In this document: positions 8,019 through 18,919 of the stretch, piece by piece
Layout: every line of letters starts with the position of its first letter
How positions within the stretch are numbered: position 1 is the stretch's first letter
From: Branchiostoma floridae
Lineage: Eukaryota; Chordata; Leptocardii; Amphioxiformes; Branchiostomatidae
Assembly (NCBI RefSeq): GCF_000003815.2
Contig: NC_049980.1
Coordinates: 15,260,519-15,282,303, forward strand
DNA: 21,785 nucleotides
Direction of reading: 5' to 3'
Made by a program: the position numbers and the translations under genes
Notes under the pieces: generated by a model
Seen by the model: only the letters and a program-made list of their open reading frames with translations
What the model was told of the DNA's origin: nothing
Databases searched by the model: none

Positions 8019-11000
8019 ATGGTGAGGCTTTCTTTTTACCATTTTGTATACATTTCAGACCTTATAAATGGCATGCTTGATATCAAACGAAAGTTCAATA
8101 TCTGGCCGCCACCATAGAAGTCATTCTGTTGTGTCGTTACGTTGATAATACTGATAACTTGGCACATATTGTATGACCAGATGCTAGATGGGAAGCATGG
8201 CATCCTCAGGGGGGAGGGGGGCAGTGTTCAAAATTGTTTCTTTCCTGAAATGTGTGAAAAGGTTTTGTTCACAGTTATATAACGTTATCAGTACACGTTT
8301 AAGAGATAAATGACAATGTGTCATGAATAAAAGAGAAACATTAGCCTGTATATCAAGGACTTCCTGCTTCGTAGTCAAGTGTAATCAAGTTGCTAGTGAC
8401 AGTCAGTGAGGTTGTGGCCCCCAAAAAGTAAATTATGAAGGAGAGCAATTTGCTTTCAAGAGGCCACGTCTAGCGAAATAATAGACGGTAAACGAGGACA
8501 AAAACAACAACAAATAGATCCGATGATCATCTTTCTTCTTTGCCCATCAAGTAGAGCTAAAGATCAGTCACCAGCAGTGGTGATATGCGGATTACTGAAA
8601 TTTAATTATCATTCATATTGAAAAATTATGTTTGTGATGGTTTTCTTGTTGCCATGACCTTTTACTTAAGTCTACGGTAAGACTGTGAAATTATTATACC
8701 ATGAATATCTGTTTTCCACTGTGAAATCATTTTTTTCCCTTCAACCACAAAATAAACCACTGCGATAGTGTGTTCTTTTGTTAGTTCCCCTGAACAGCCC
8801 GTACAAGCTGTGTAAGACTGGGAATGTAAGGTGTGGTCCACTCTCACCAGAATTGAACCACACTTTTTGATAGCTGCAGATAAATGCGTTTGATGATCTT
8901 CTTTGGAATCTTTGCTTACATCCATATTTTGCATGTTTGATTCCACAGAAACCTCTCATGCTCCAAGGGCACACCCGTGCCATCACCCAGATCAGGTACA
9001 ACCGGGAGGGGGACCTGCTGTTCTCCTGTGCCAAGGACACCAAGCCCTGCGTGTGGTACTCCATCAACGGGGAGAGACTGGGCACCTACAACGGGCACAA
9101 CGGGGCCGTATGGGCGCTGGACATTGACTGGCAGACCACCAAGGTTCTCACCGCAGCAGCAGACAACAGTGCCAGGCTCTGGGACTGTGAGACAGGTACT
9201 GGTGTAGAGCACTGTAACATAGTGTAAATAGGGAACTGTCTGTAGGGATCAGGAATATCTGGACTGGTTTTAATTTTGCAGTTGAAACTGCCATGCAGGG
9301 TTTTCTGTTTGGATCTCATGTTTACCTCTTCATCGCAAAGTAAAAACAACCATGGACAGTCCCCTGTTATAGTATTCATGGGGATAAACCTGTTCATGGT
9401 TCCATCTGCACATCATGATGCAATGGCAAAGGTGAAGGCCCCTAACTTTTAATGTTATGTTTCAAAGACCTTCAACTTTGACATGATACCAAGATTGCTA
9501 CTTACAAGTCATGCACAGTTAGAACCTTGATGAGTCTTTGGTTTGTTATTGTTTTGTTTGTGTGTTTCAAATCTTTTTGTTAACTTTATTCCCTCAATTT
9601 CCCTGAATGTGACCAATATGTTCTCAACCTACATAAATGTCTGAGTAGAATGTTTACAAAAAGACTCAAGCATGAAAATATTACCTGTATAAACCTGGTA
9701 TTAACAAACAGATTTGTCCAATAAGGACAGATGGCACATTACTTTAATTCATAGTGATTACAGACATGCATCCAGATCAGTAGCGACAATCATGAATCTT
9801 GTCCAATCTTTCTTGTTTCAGGAAAACAGCTGTTCCAGTGGGATACCAACAATGCTGTGAGAACGTGTGGGTTTTCCTACAGCGGAGACATGATCATGTT
9901 CTGTACTGACAGACAGATGGGGTACAACCCAACATTAGACATCTATGACATCAGAGCAGGGGAACAGCTAGGTGGGTACAACATGATATCTTGTATGTTG
10001 TCATTGAAGTATGGTACTATGTAGGTTTTACTGTGTATATGCTTATTCTGACAATGCTACTTTTTAATCTTCATAGGATAAACTTTGTCTCTAGAACCAG
10101 CAATAAAATTATGCTGTAACAGTGCTGTATTTACCCAATACTAATCTTTTTTCATAATTAATTGTCATTGTAACTACTTCTGTTGTCATCACATGTCAAT
10201 TGTAAGTAGTTCTATTACTACTCAACATATATCTTGTTACTATATTTTCACTAATCTTGCTTGTATTTTCACATGTTATGTTCTTGATTGTACACCTGTT
10301 TTGTGGACACTGATGCTGCTGATATAATCTAATTGCCTGAGTTTGGAGTAATTTGCTTTGTAATGTTATTTTATTTTGCAAAATTTTTAAGAATGAAGGT
10401 GGCTGCACTTTGCTCTTGGGAAGTATGAATAGTTGTTGGATAAGGATACAGAACAAAGATGGTTAAGAGCTGTTGTCACCCTTACATTTTTCGCAGCAAA
10501 CAATGCCCCACTGCTGAGCATCCCGATCGAGGGCCCAAAAGTCACATCGGCTGTCTGGGGAGGTTTGGATGAGTACATCATCACAGGTCACGAGAGCGGC
10601 GAGTTCAGTCAGTTTGATGTCAAGGTCAGAGCACAATGTACTAAAAGCACACTGTTTGTCCCTAGTACACTGACATAGGTTGATATTTCCACTGTGATAC
10701 TGATATCCATAGTGATGTTTTGTTAATATTGTTACTATTATCTCTGGTTCTGCTGTTTAACTTGTTCTGTTTAAGAAGAAAATTGTAACCAGTAATCTTG
10801 AGGAAACCTTTTGTGTAGCAAATGATTGAATGAAGTTGCTGGATGAGTATTAAAATATGTCTGATTGTCTTCTCTGTTGTTGTACAGTCAGGGGAGAGAG
10901 TAAGGAACGTAAAGATCCACAGCAAGCAAATCAACGACATCCAGCTGAACAAGGACCGCACCATGTTTGTCAGCGCATCGAAGGACACCAATGCCATGGT

Positions 11001-13122
11001 CAGCATTTAGACAATAGCAGCATTTCTACAACTTGTCATCCAAGCTATTTCTTTAGCTGATAGCTAATGCACAGACGATGATGATTTACAGAAAAGATTG
11101 AATGGGAGGACATTTTATTGAAATGGGAAAGAAAAAATGTATGCAAAACCATGATGGCATCTAAAACAAGTGTGCAGTTTTAACTTAAAAGTGTGAAAAA
11201 AAGGCACCTTCAAATGAGGAGTTAGCATACATATATGAATTCTCTCTTTGTTAGTCTTCCACAAATGATTGTCAGTATACTCTGACTGAGAAGTACTTTG
11301 CTAAGCCTTATGTTGTCACAAATGTGTATTGTGCTGCTGATTTACAAAACTATGAAGGTCTTTTGATTGTTACTGTCCTGAACTCTTTAAAAAAAATGTT
11401 TGTATGTATTTTATTTATAACTTCAATGTTTGTTTCCAGTTGTTTGATGCTGACTCCCTTGATCATCTCAAGACATACAAGACAGAGAGACCAGTCAACT
11501 CTGCTGCCATGTCACCACGAATGGACCATGTGAGTTACAATCATGGTGTTATGATCAGTCAAGAATGAAAGATGGACTGTAGCAGAATACGGAAATAGAA
11601 TAGTATGACTTTTTATGATACATGTGAGTAAAGACGTCAAGTGTTTCCTCACATGCATAGTGGTAAAGAAAAGCTTGACTCACCAAAAGCTGTTACTCAA
11701 GCAACTGGACATGATTTTGGAAATGTAACATCCAGTACCTTTTGTCAGTGACACCGAGGAGATCTGGTAGAAAACAGGTTTTATACCTGAACTCTATGAA
11801 TTGATATTTAAAAGTGTTCAGGATAAATTTTAGATAGTCTAATTGCTGTTAGTGCTGGGTTTGCAATGTTCTTTGTGCCTTTCTTTTAGCAGCCAGCTGG
11901 TGTCGCCAATGTTGGTGTTGTTACAGTTGGGTTCTTCACATTTGAGTCTGTAAAGTACATTGGCCTTGATACATTTCCGAGGTCGTCTTTAGGATGTAAA
12001 GTTAGTGGATGCGAACAATACCTGAAACATCTGACTGTTTCTAAAATTATATCTTATTTGGCATATCATATTACCTTGAGGTCTAACCTTAATGGGCATG
12101 TTAACCAAAAATTTGCAACAAACTTGGTACAGTGCTCTAGACAAAGACACTATAGATAGGTCCTTTCTTTTTCTATTATTTATTTTTTTTCTAATTATAA
12201 TAGAATAGTGCATTGCAGAACAGAAGTTATCTGAAAGACTGACTGTATTGGGATTTGCCATGTTTTTGTACCCCAGGTTGTTTTGGGAGGTGGTCAGGAG
12301 GCTATGCAGGTTACCACCACATCCACCCGTATTGGCAAGTTCGATGCACGCTTCTTCCATCTCATCTTTGAAGAAGAATTTGGTCGGGTCAAAGGCCATT
12401 TTGGTCCAATCAACAGCGTGGCATTCCACCCAGATGGCAAAAGGTAAGAACTGATAACAGTAACATCTTAGTATTTGAAAATGTCACAGTATGACTATGA
12501 CAGTGTGAGCTTAAATGTTCATGTGAGTTGGTAAATTGCTTTATGTAGCATTCAATCTGTTTGATGACTCAAAAAACTGGACTCACTGGAATATTTGACA
12601 GAATCGCTTATTTCTCTTCCACTGTCTGACGGTTCTGAGCCAATTGTCTGATACTACTACATGAATATATTTTTAAAAACATGTTGACAGTAGTTCCAAA
12701 AGGATCCCATTTTTTGGAAGCCTTAAACATCCTCAACCATCACATTTGATGCACTGTGGATAAACATGTCAGAAAAGCAAGGGGAGAGAAGAAAAAGCCA
12801 ACTTTTTTGTAAAATGACAAGAATAACCTGTGCCGAGTACCAATGTAGTAGAATTAAAGTAACATGCACAAATATCTAGTTGTATGGCTGCACCCATCTT
12901 TGTCAGAAATTAGGAGCACAGCTTCAGTTTCCAATGCTGAAAAGTGCATATACTCCCAGTGTTTTGAAACAAAATATACTACTTGTGCCATGTTTCAATC
13001 AAACATACACTGACGAATGCCTTACCCATGTTTTCTACAGCTACAGCTCTGGTGGAGAGGATGGTTATGTCCGGGTGCACTACTTTGATCCACAGTATTT
13101 CGAGTTTGAGTTCGAGTTTTAG
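8019..13122 (+). CDS. EIF3I: Eukaryotic translation initiation factor 3 subunit I (eIF3i / TRIP-1), eight exons
   Basis: Seven-bladed WD40 propeller subunit of cytoplasmic eIF3, which binds the 40S ribosomal subunit during initiation; eIF3i sits with eIF3b and eIF3g in the complex. Coding exons: 8019-8021, 8949-9195, 9822-9971, 10497-10624, 10888-10998, 11440-11529, 12277-12443, 13041-13122. They total 978 nt, 325 aa plus stop, the same length as human eIF3i. All introns are GT-AG and every phase agrees. Diagnostic pieces: [20 protein letters not shown] and ARLWDCETG (exon 2), [19 protein letters not shown] (exon 4), [19 protein letters not shown] (exon 5), [13 protein letters not shown] (exon 6), [14 protein letters not shown] and [20 protein letters not shown] (exon 7), [18 protein letters not shown] with the acidic-aromatic FEFEFEF end (exon 8). 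The first coding exon is only the ATG followed directly by gtgagg; exon 2 begins at the second codon (Lys). The ATG context is gcaacATGg. Starts 432 bp from the divergent TMEM234 start. Confidence 0.97.
8022..8948 (+). other. EIF3I intron 1
   Basis: Runs from the gtgagg donor right after the ATG to the ccacag acceptor. Being the first intron it may hold regulatory sites, but none was identified. Confidence 0.8.
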
Positions 13123-13341
13123 AAATGTAGCAGTCCTTTAATGTTCTAATCCACAAATATCAGTACATTTAATATTACATGATCACGATATTTCTTCACA
13201 TTTATTGATATGTATTCTGTGTATTGAGTGCTACATGTTTTAAGGCAGGCTACATCATTTCGTGTGGGAATGAATGAAACAAATTATTATAGCCACATTA
13301 AAAGATCACAAATTTTTACAACTTGTGGAAACTTCAGTGGT

Positions 13342-13560
13342 GTCAAGTTGGCTGAATGGTTATGGTGTTTGGCCCAGAAGCTAGAGGTCCTGGGTTCAAA
13401 CCATGTAACATGCCACCAGTGTTACCATGCCCTAGACACAGTCCCCATGGCCTCAAAAAGACAGTGAGACTACCATACCCTTGCCCTTTTTTGTAGAAAT
13501 TGGTGCTTGCTGAAATGTTGAACTATGAAATGAAAGAGGTTGACCCTTCACTTAAAAAAA
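13342..13560 (+). repeat. tRNA-derived SINE
   Basis: A Pol III A box TTGGCTGAATGG at 13348-13359 and a B box GGTTCAAACC at 13393-13402 lie 45 bp apart, as in a tRNA gene. The start gtcaagttggctgaatgg resembles leucine or serine tRNAs. A tRNA-unrelated body follows and ends near a short A run (13554-13560). The 3' boundary is approximate and no flanking duplication was identified. A working tRNA is unlikely: no acceptor stem was found. Confidence 0.65.
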
Positions 13561-13731
13561 TTGACAGACTTAGTCTAACTCAGTAAGTAAACTTAGCCAG
13601 CATTGTTCAAAGAATGTTATCTTCTCAAGTATACCTGAAGTTGGCTATAGTTTGACTACATATTCATGTATGCCTGTTCTGTAGACATCAGAGAGAGAGA
13701 TGCGGAATCATGTAAGTGCAAAGAACATTTC

Positions 13732-13737
13732 AATAAA
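13732..13737 (+). terminator. Candidate EIF3I polyadenylation signal AATAAA
   Basis: Canonical hexamer about 610 nt after the EIF3I stop codon. Confidence 0.45.
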
Positions 13738-13854
13738 TGTTGAAGAAGCTTAGTTGCTGGTGTCATGTCATTTGCACTACTTGGATTGGTATGTTTGTTC
13801 TGTTATCTGACATCTTCATTACCTCCTGGAAATGTTCATGAAGGTTATACATTT

Positions 13855-14700
13855 GTGTATTTACCTACATGAAAATGGAGGTATTGTTTTTGGTGTCTGT
13901 GTTTATGTGTCTGCTGTCTGGTTTTTTTTTGTCAACATAACTTAAGAACCTCTTGATGGATTACCATACGATACTCCCATATGGTACTTGAACCTTCCTT
14001 TCGGGCAATGACACCCTAGCAGACCAACCCACCCAACCCTTGCATTTCCAACAAAGAGATTGCTGAAGGTGCTTTACATGCTTTTTCTGCCACATTTTAT
14101 CATAGTATGAACTTAATAATTGATTAAAACCATTGACATAAATCAGTTTTTTTGCAAAGCAACAAAATTTTGTATTACTTTCAAACATATGATAATTTTT
14201 TTACAAAAGTCAGTCCTTTTAATTGAAAGCTCAGAATGAAGCTATCTCATAAATTATTCTTGTTGTATTTTCACTTGCCTTTGTGTGTGCCTGTGAACAA
14301 GATGCTGTGAATGGGTGGATGGATTGGTTTCATACTTGGTGTGTTTTTGAGCCCCCTAATGTTTAATTTTGAAACTGATGACTTCATTTGCATAATTAAT
14401 GAGGAAATTATATAATTTCATTGTTCTCCATAACATCAATAGATTTATGATAGATGGAACATTAACAGATGCCAAATATGCAAATGAGGAACTAATTTGA
14501 ATAAAAGTGCAACAATGGCAAAACTGCTTAATGATAGATGTCGGGAATTTTATAGTTGTGACATATGTAAGTTAGTCAATGATGAAGATCACTGCATAAA
14601 TGATGTAAATTTCCAAATCATTTGCATAAAATCTACAAAAGCTCTGAATATTTTATGGAGGTATGAGGTCGCCGAACTCTAGTATACACGATGTGACTTT
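13855..14700. repeat. Probable old interspersed repeat mosaic
   Basis: The stretch contains phrases with the feel of invertebrate dispersed repeats: gtcaacataacttaagaacc with gatggattaccatac, a second gatggattggtttcatactt, and paired atttgcataattaatgagg / atatgcaaatgagg near 14386 and 14476. No coding content. The assignment rests on pattern feel and needs a repeat library. Confidence 0.3.
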
Positions 14701-16200
14701 TTCAGGAAAATTAATTTTTTTTAGTTGGAGCTGATGCAAAGTAGTAGTAGTATATGTTCAACAGTTGTGTATGATCATTACATCACTATTTGCTATTTAA
14801 ACCAGGCAGTGTAGTTTCGTAACTACCACTTGCCTCATGGTGTTAGAGCTACTGTTTGGTCATGTTATCTGGCAAAAATAAAACTGCAAAGGCTTCCCTG
14901 GCGATTTCACCCCTGGTGTTACGTCCGAAGATAGTGTGTAGATGGCCATACTCACCAGGAACATGTCTAGTGTATATGAGGCCAGACCATGGGCAACATA
15001 TACATGTAGTCAATATGCGGACTCCACATAACTCTCACGGTTTGTCAGACGAGCTCGAGAAAGTTCAGGAAAAATTGCAGTAGAATTATCTGTATCCCCT
15101 CTGACCAACTGCCAGCCCTGGAGACACAGGCACGAGGCGTATTCACATGACGTCGGGAGGGCGATAACAGACACCACCCATCCCTGCCAACAGTTTGTCG
15201 AGCCATCTCCCAACCAGCTACGCTGAGTATCCGGCCATAAGATACCCCCTAACCGCATCAAGATGCAGGGTCTTAGATCTCTCGAAATCATGCAACAGAT
15301 GTAAAAGACACAGAGACCTTCAGGACTTTCACTTTTGTATATTTCATGTTTCTAGATCTATGTGTATACTTGACGGGTTTATATCATTAGCGGACTTATG
15401 ACATTCTTCGTAATCACGCAATTTCAATTGGTTAATCTCAAATTTGCTTTTTATTTCGTTTATCAACATCAGTCAATATGTTAATGATAGAATAGCTAGC
15501 GTTATGGTTACGATTAGAGCTTAAGTGCCTTCAAGTCGGTTAAACTTGGTATCATATCGTCGAAATAAAAGATCTTTCAGTGCGTAGTTGTAAACTGAAA
15601 ACCGTTTTCAGATAGCAAGCTTTCTTCTATTTCTTACTGTCCCCTTTTTGGACTTCCATCCGCTGGAAAGCAAATTGCAAGACGTATGCAAAGCAATAAG
15701 GCCCAGTCTGCTTGACTCTAATTCATGAATGACGCCAGCCTGAACACTTTGCAGTAAACCGCGGCCGGTTCAACAGGCCACGAAATGACGGCCGTACTAT
15801 AATTGTAGGAGGAAACTAACTAAAGTTTGCTTTCAAAGAAAGAAAATTACAGCCGGTCACAAAAATTCGTCTTTCACATTAAAGGCCATGAAAGGACGGC
15901 CACAAGTTGTTAATACTCCTAAAAGGCGCAGACGTTTCCCCTTTATGAGTAATGAAGTTCATGTCATTGCCTTTGTACCTTGTCTTTGTGGAATAGTTAG
16001 ATGCTCTAGTCATGCAAGTACGTCGCAACAATCTAATTACGAGATGGGAGGATTGTAGCGGAGGGAGGGGAACGATGGCGTCATTCCACTCCAAAGTATA
16101 ACCTCAGTCGTCTTTAATCGGTCACTGGCCTGAACTCAATTTGCGCCGCACAAACTTCTGTTGGCAGGTTATCAAACACTCTGCCCTTACTCCTTCTGAC
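14701..16200. other. Intergenic DNA, no gene recognised
   Basis: Only short frames without recognisable protein content. The one notable structure is a 19-bp motif present twice at 15775-15793 and 15883-15901. Confidence 0.6.
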
Positions 16201-16405
16201 CAATGAGAGACTCGTTGCTTCAGCGATATCAGTAGAGTCACTTCACTCTCGGGACCTGAATCTAATTCTGTAAGTGAATGAAGGGTTCATATCTTGCTCG
16301 CCTCATATTGCACCCAGTTTCTGTATGTGAAAAACAAGGGTTTTATCACACTTCTTGCGTCATTGTGGAGGCGTTTTGTGGCTGGCTCCTACAACAGGTG
16401 ACAAG

Positions 16406-16413
16406 TATAAAAG
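16406..16413 (+). promoter_or_regulatory. Candidate TATA box (TATAAAAG)
   Basis: Canonical TATAAAAG about 620 bp before the prokineticin-like ATG; a second, TATATAA, lies at 16469-16475. If used, the 5' UTR would be long or contain an intron. Promoter use is unproven. Confidence 0.3.
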
Positions 16414-16725
16414 CCATGAAAACGAAGATGGACGTTTTACCGACCCGATCGCGACCAAAGGTTTACTTTATATAACAGCGGCGAAGTGTAGAATCGTAAT
16501 GTCTACTAATGGCGCAGTCCACTAGACGGAAATCGTTTGACGACCTCGCTGCGACGTGGATTTGAATAACCCTTGATTTCATAATTGGAATGGCATGCAA
16601 AATTTTAAAGCATGACTTAAGGCAACAAAACACACAGCGTACAGAGGTGCGTCTTTTTATCTATGACAATTCGTTGATCGATCTTTCAAATCGCTCGGTC
16701 GCAGGTAGGGCGCCGCCATAGTAAA

Positions 16726-16736
16726 GGGGGGGGGGG
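16726..16736 (+). repeat. G11 homopolymer
   Basis: Eleven consecutive G bases about 300 bp upstream of the prokineticin-like start codon; a likely site of length polymorphism or sequencing error. Confidence 0.95.
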
Positions 16737-16853
16737 CTATGAAAGACACGGATGCAATGTTACAACCTTGCCATATGGACTTGTGTTAAATAAGTTAACG
16801 GTGACGTTGATTTCGTTAAGATAAATTTCTTTGTGCCAGGAAATGACTGGAAA

Positions 16854-16861
16854 TGACGTCA
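16854..16861. promoter_or_regulatory. Palindromic cAMP response element (TGACGTCA)
   Basis: Perfect CRE octamer 170 bp upstream of the prokineticin-like start codon. A related TGACGTTG occurs at about 16802. CREB/ATF binding is inferred from the motif only. Confidence 0.45.
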
Positions 16862-17030
16862 TCGATAAACTATGCAAAAAAGACATGACATGCAACGTTG
16901 GGAATAAATTTGTCGGACTTCTCGACCGGCATCCAGTATTACTCCTACCACGGAACGGAGTACAAGCTACTCAAGACTACTGCGAGGAACAGACTTGGTG
17001 GACTCCTAAGAATCGAATTTGCGGCACGGG

Positions 17031-18487
17031 ATGACGAGACTACCTTTCCTCAGTTTCCTGTTGATGGCAACACTTGCAGTCCTGAAGAGTAGTGCCGCTT
17101 TGGAGGTTGGTTACATAGAATCTAAACTAGAATACATGCAATATAGAAATATATTGAGAAAACCTCAAATTTCAGCGTTCAGCTATGTTGTATGCAATTA
17201 TTGGCTTCAATCGTGATGAAGAAAATGAGCAAAGTTGGAAAATTCGATTCATCGATGAAAAAATGATTCGCGATCGTGTTTTTTTTACAAATTGATGTGA
17301 AAGGTGCTTGATAGAAATATCTCTAGGACGTCGACACATTAAGCGTATCCTCGTACGGCATCATGTATACACGTGTGCGAACTGGTCTTGAGAGATATTG
17401 GGTGGCTTGTGAATATGTTGCAGACTTCAATTACAGATTGAGACTGTAAAGACGGAGACTGTGAAGGTGTTACTGACTTACCTTTCTAGGTGGACAACGT
17501 CCTTGTTGATATATTTCCATAATACGGTATCCAATTGTATCTAAGGGATATTCTTGGTGAGATATCTGTCTGATAGGTTGGTTCTGTGTCTTCTGTTTCA
17601 TAAGTAGACGTCACTGCCCCTATCATTATCTTGTCTCTATCCCTCACTCATCTTCACTGAATCTCTTGCTTACTGTTTGTAGCTACTTTAATTTGTTGAT
17701 ATAGCACTCTTTACTAACTTAGCCGTTCAAAGCTGCGATATTGACCAGCTAATTATAATGCTTGTTCGTTGCACCTTATCACTGCAGCTGTGTTCAAGCG
17801 ACCAGGACTGCATCGTCGCCAATGGGTACGGCAGCTGTTGTGCACCCCGCGTTAGCTTCTTCTCGCCCGTACCGCAGTGCAAACCAGCGACAGAAGGTGG
17901 CGAGGTGTGCTTTCTGGAGAGCAACAAGTAAGGGGAATGGTTTCAGCAATATAATGAATAAGTGCAATGAATAAGGGGTTAATAAGAACCGTAAATGTAA
18001 AGATAAACTTGAGGAAAAAGCAACAGAGCCCATCTTCAATGGTCCTGACAGAAGAGCAAATAATTATCTACGCCCTTTTCCGTCGAAGTACATTCATTAT
18101 GGTACCTGTTCATGATTACTTTGACGTCATTTCCCCACCATCAGAAATAGACTGTACGCAAATACAATTACTAAGCTGGTAAAATAAAATAATGTGCTAC
18201 GTGACTAGTCCTTGGCATTTCTGACAATTGAATATAGCAGATAAGTCTAAATTAGACCAAACCTTTCCCACCCTGTTGTATTCCATCTGGTTACTTATTG
18301 TTAGAACTGTATGGTGACAAGAAGACATGATAGGTATTGTCTCACACAAACGTTTTGCCGTTACTCCAGCCTGCCGTACCCGATGAAGCGACCGAGCCCG
18401 TTCTTCATCTGTCCGTGCGCCAGTGGGCTGGTGTGCCGCCGGGTCGGCCATCCCGTGCTCGGCAGGTGCGGCCCACAGGCAAAGTAG
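17031..18487 (+). CDS. Secreted ten-cysteine prokineticin-like peptide, three exons
   Basis: Predicted 110-aa secreted peptide. Exons: 17031-17105, 17788-17927, 18370-18487, GT-AG introns in phases 0 and 2. Exon 1 encodes a hydrophobic signal peptide (MTRLPFLSFLLMATLAV, cut near SSA/AL). Exon 2 holds six cysteines and exon 3 four, the split I recall for vertebrate prokineticin genes. Cysteine spacing is C-5-C-8-CC-12-C-9-C-19-C-P-C-5-C-10-C; human prokineticins have C-5-C-4-CC-11-C-9-C-17-C-P-C-5-C-9-C. A basic stretch (MKRPSPFF) before the CPC motif mirrors the FFRKRKHHT region of prokineticins. The Dickkopf C-terminal domain shares the fold, but its last spacing is much longer. The AVITGA start that vertebrate prokineticins need to activate their GPCRs is absent: only a few residues (ALEL) separate the likely cleavage site from the first cysteine. 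TAA at 17007-17009 is in frame upstream, so 17031 is the first ATG of this exon. Role as a ligand or cytokine (compare astakines) is inferred. No symbol given because orthology is not proven. Confidence 0.8.
18122..18129. promoter_or_regulatory. Second palindromic CRE in intron 2
   Basis: Another perfect TGACGTCA, in intron 2 (17928-18369) of the prokineticin-like gene. Confidence 0.35.
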
Positions 18488-18906
18488 ACATACAAGTCTT
18501 ACTTCTAGAACAGGCGATGCGGGATCTAAAGCACGGATCAAGGACGCGGCATGTTTCTCTGTGCACAACATAGATTCGTTTCCTTTTATGTAATCTTCCC
18601 GAATAATTTCTTTCCTAAGATGCTTAACGTCACAGTAAATACATAAAATTGCAGTTGAATACATAAGGAAAACACCTTTATACAATTCTATCAGATTGAA
18701 CTCTGAAAACCCAATGCAAATATTAGTATTTTGTTATGCAGAAGGTAGCATATTTTCCTGAATATATTAAGAACATCGTATTTATTACCGCGGTTATGTG
18801 TGTGTGTGTCATCATAGAAAACCATGTTAGATGCGGTATATTTCAAATGCTTCAGCAAACTTCATTACACAATTACGGTAGCCAGGTGGGCCAAATATAC
18901 AAGCAA

Positions 18907-18912
18907 AATAAA
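18907..18912 (+). terminator. Candidate polyadenylation signal of the prokineticin-like gene
   Basis: AATAAA 420 nt after the stop codon at 18485-18487. I did not find a nearer canonical hexamer. Confidence 0.35.
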
Positions 18913-18919
18913 GTGTATG

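Larger units (their letters stand above)
13123..13760 (+). other. EIF3I 3' UTR
   Basis: Follows the stop at 13120-13122. The best polyadenylation signal is AATAAA at 13732-13737; a variant ATTAAA lies near 13298. With the distal site, the UTR would include the tRNA-derived SINE at about 13342. Confidence 0.5.

Noticed and set aside
11989-12429. 146-codon minus-strand open frame
   Set aside because: Antisense to EIF3I exon 7 and its intron; shadow of a real gene.
17031-18487. Venom-type (MIT1-like) peptide or Dickkopf gene
   Set aside because: The AVIT start typical of MIT1/Bv8 peptides is missing, and the last cysteine spacing (10) is too short for a Dickkopf C-terminal domain; an endogenous prokineticin-like peptide fits better.
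18197-18685. 162-codon minus-strand open frame
   Set aside because: It is antisense to exon 3 of the prokineticin-like gene, whose plus-strand reading has the conserved cysteines.
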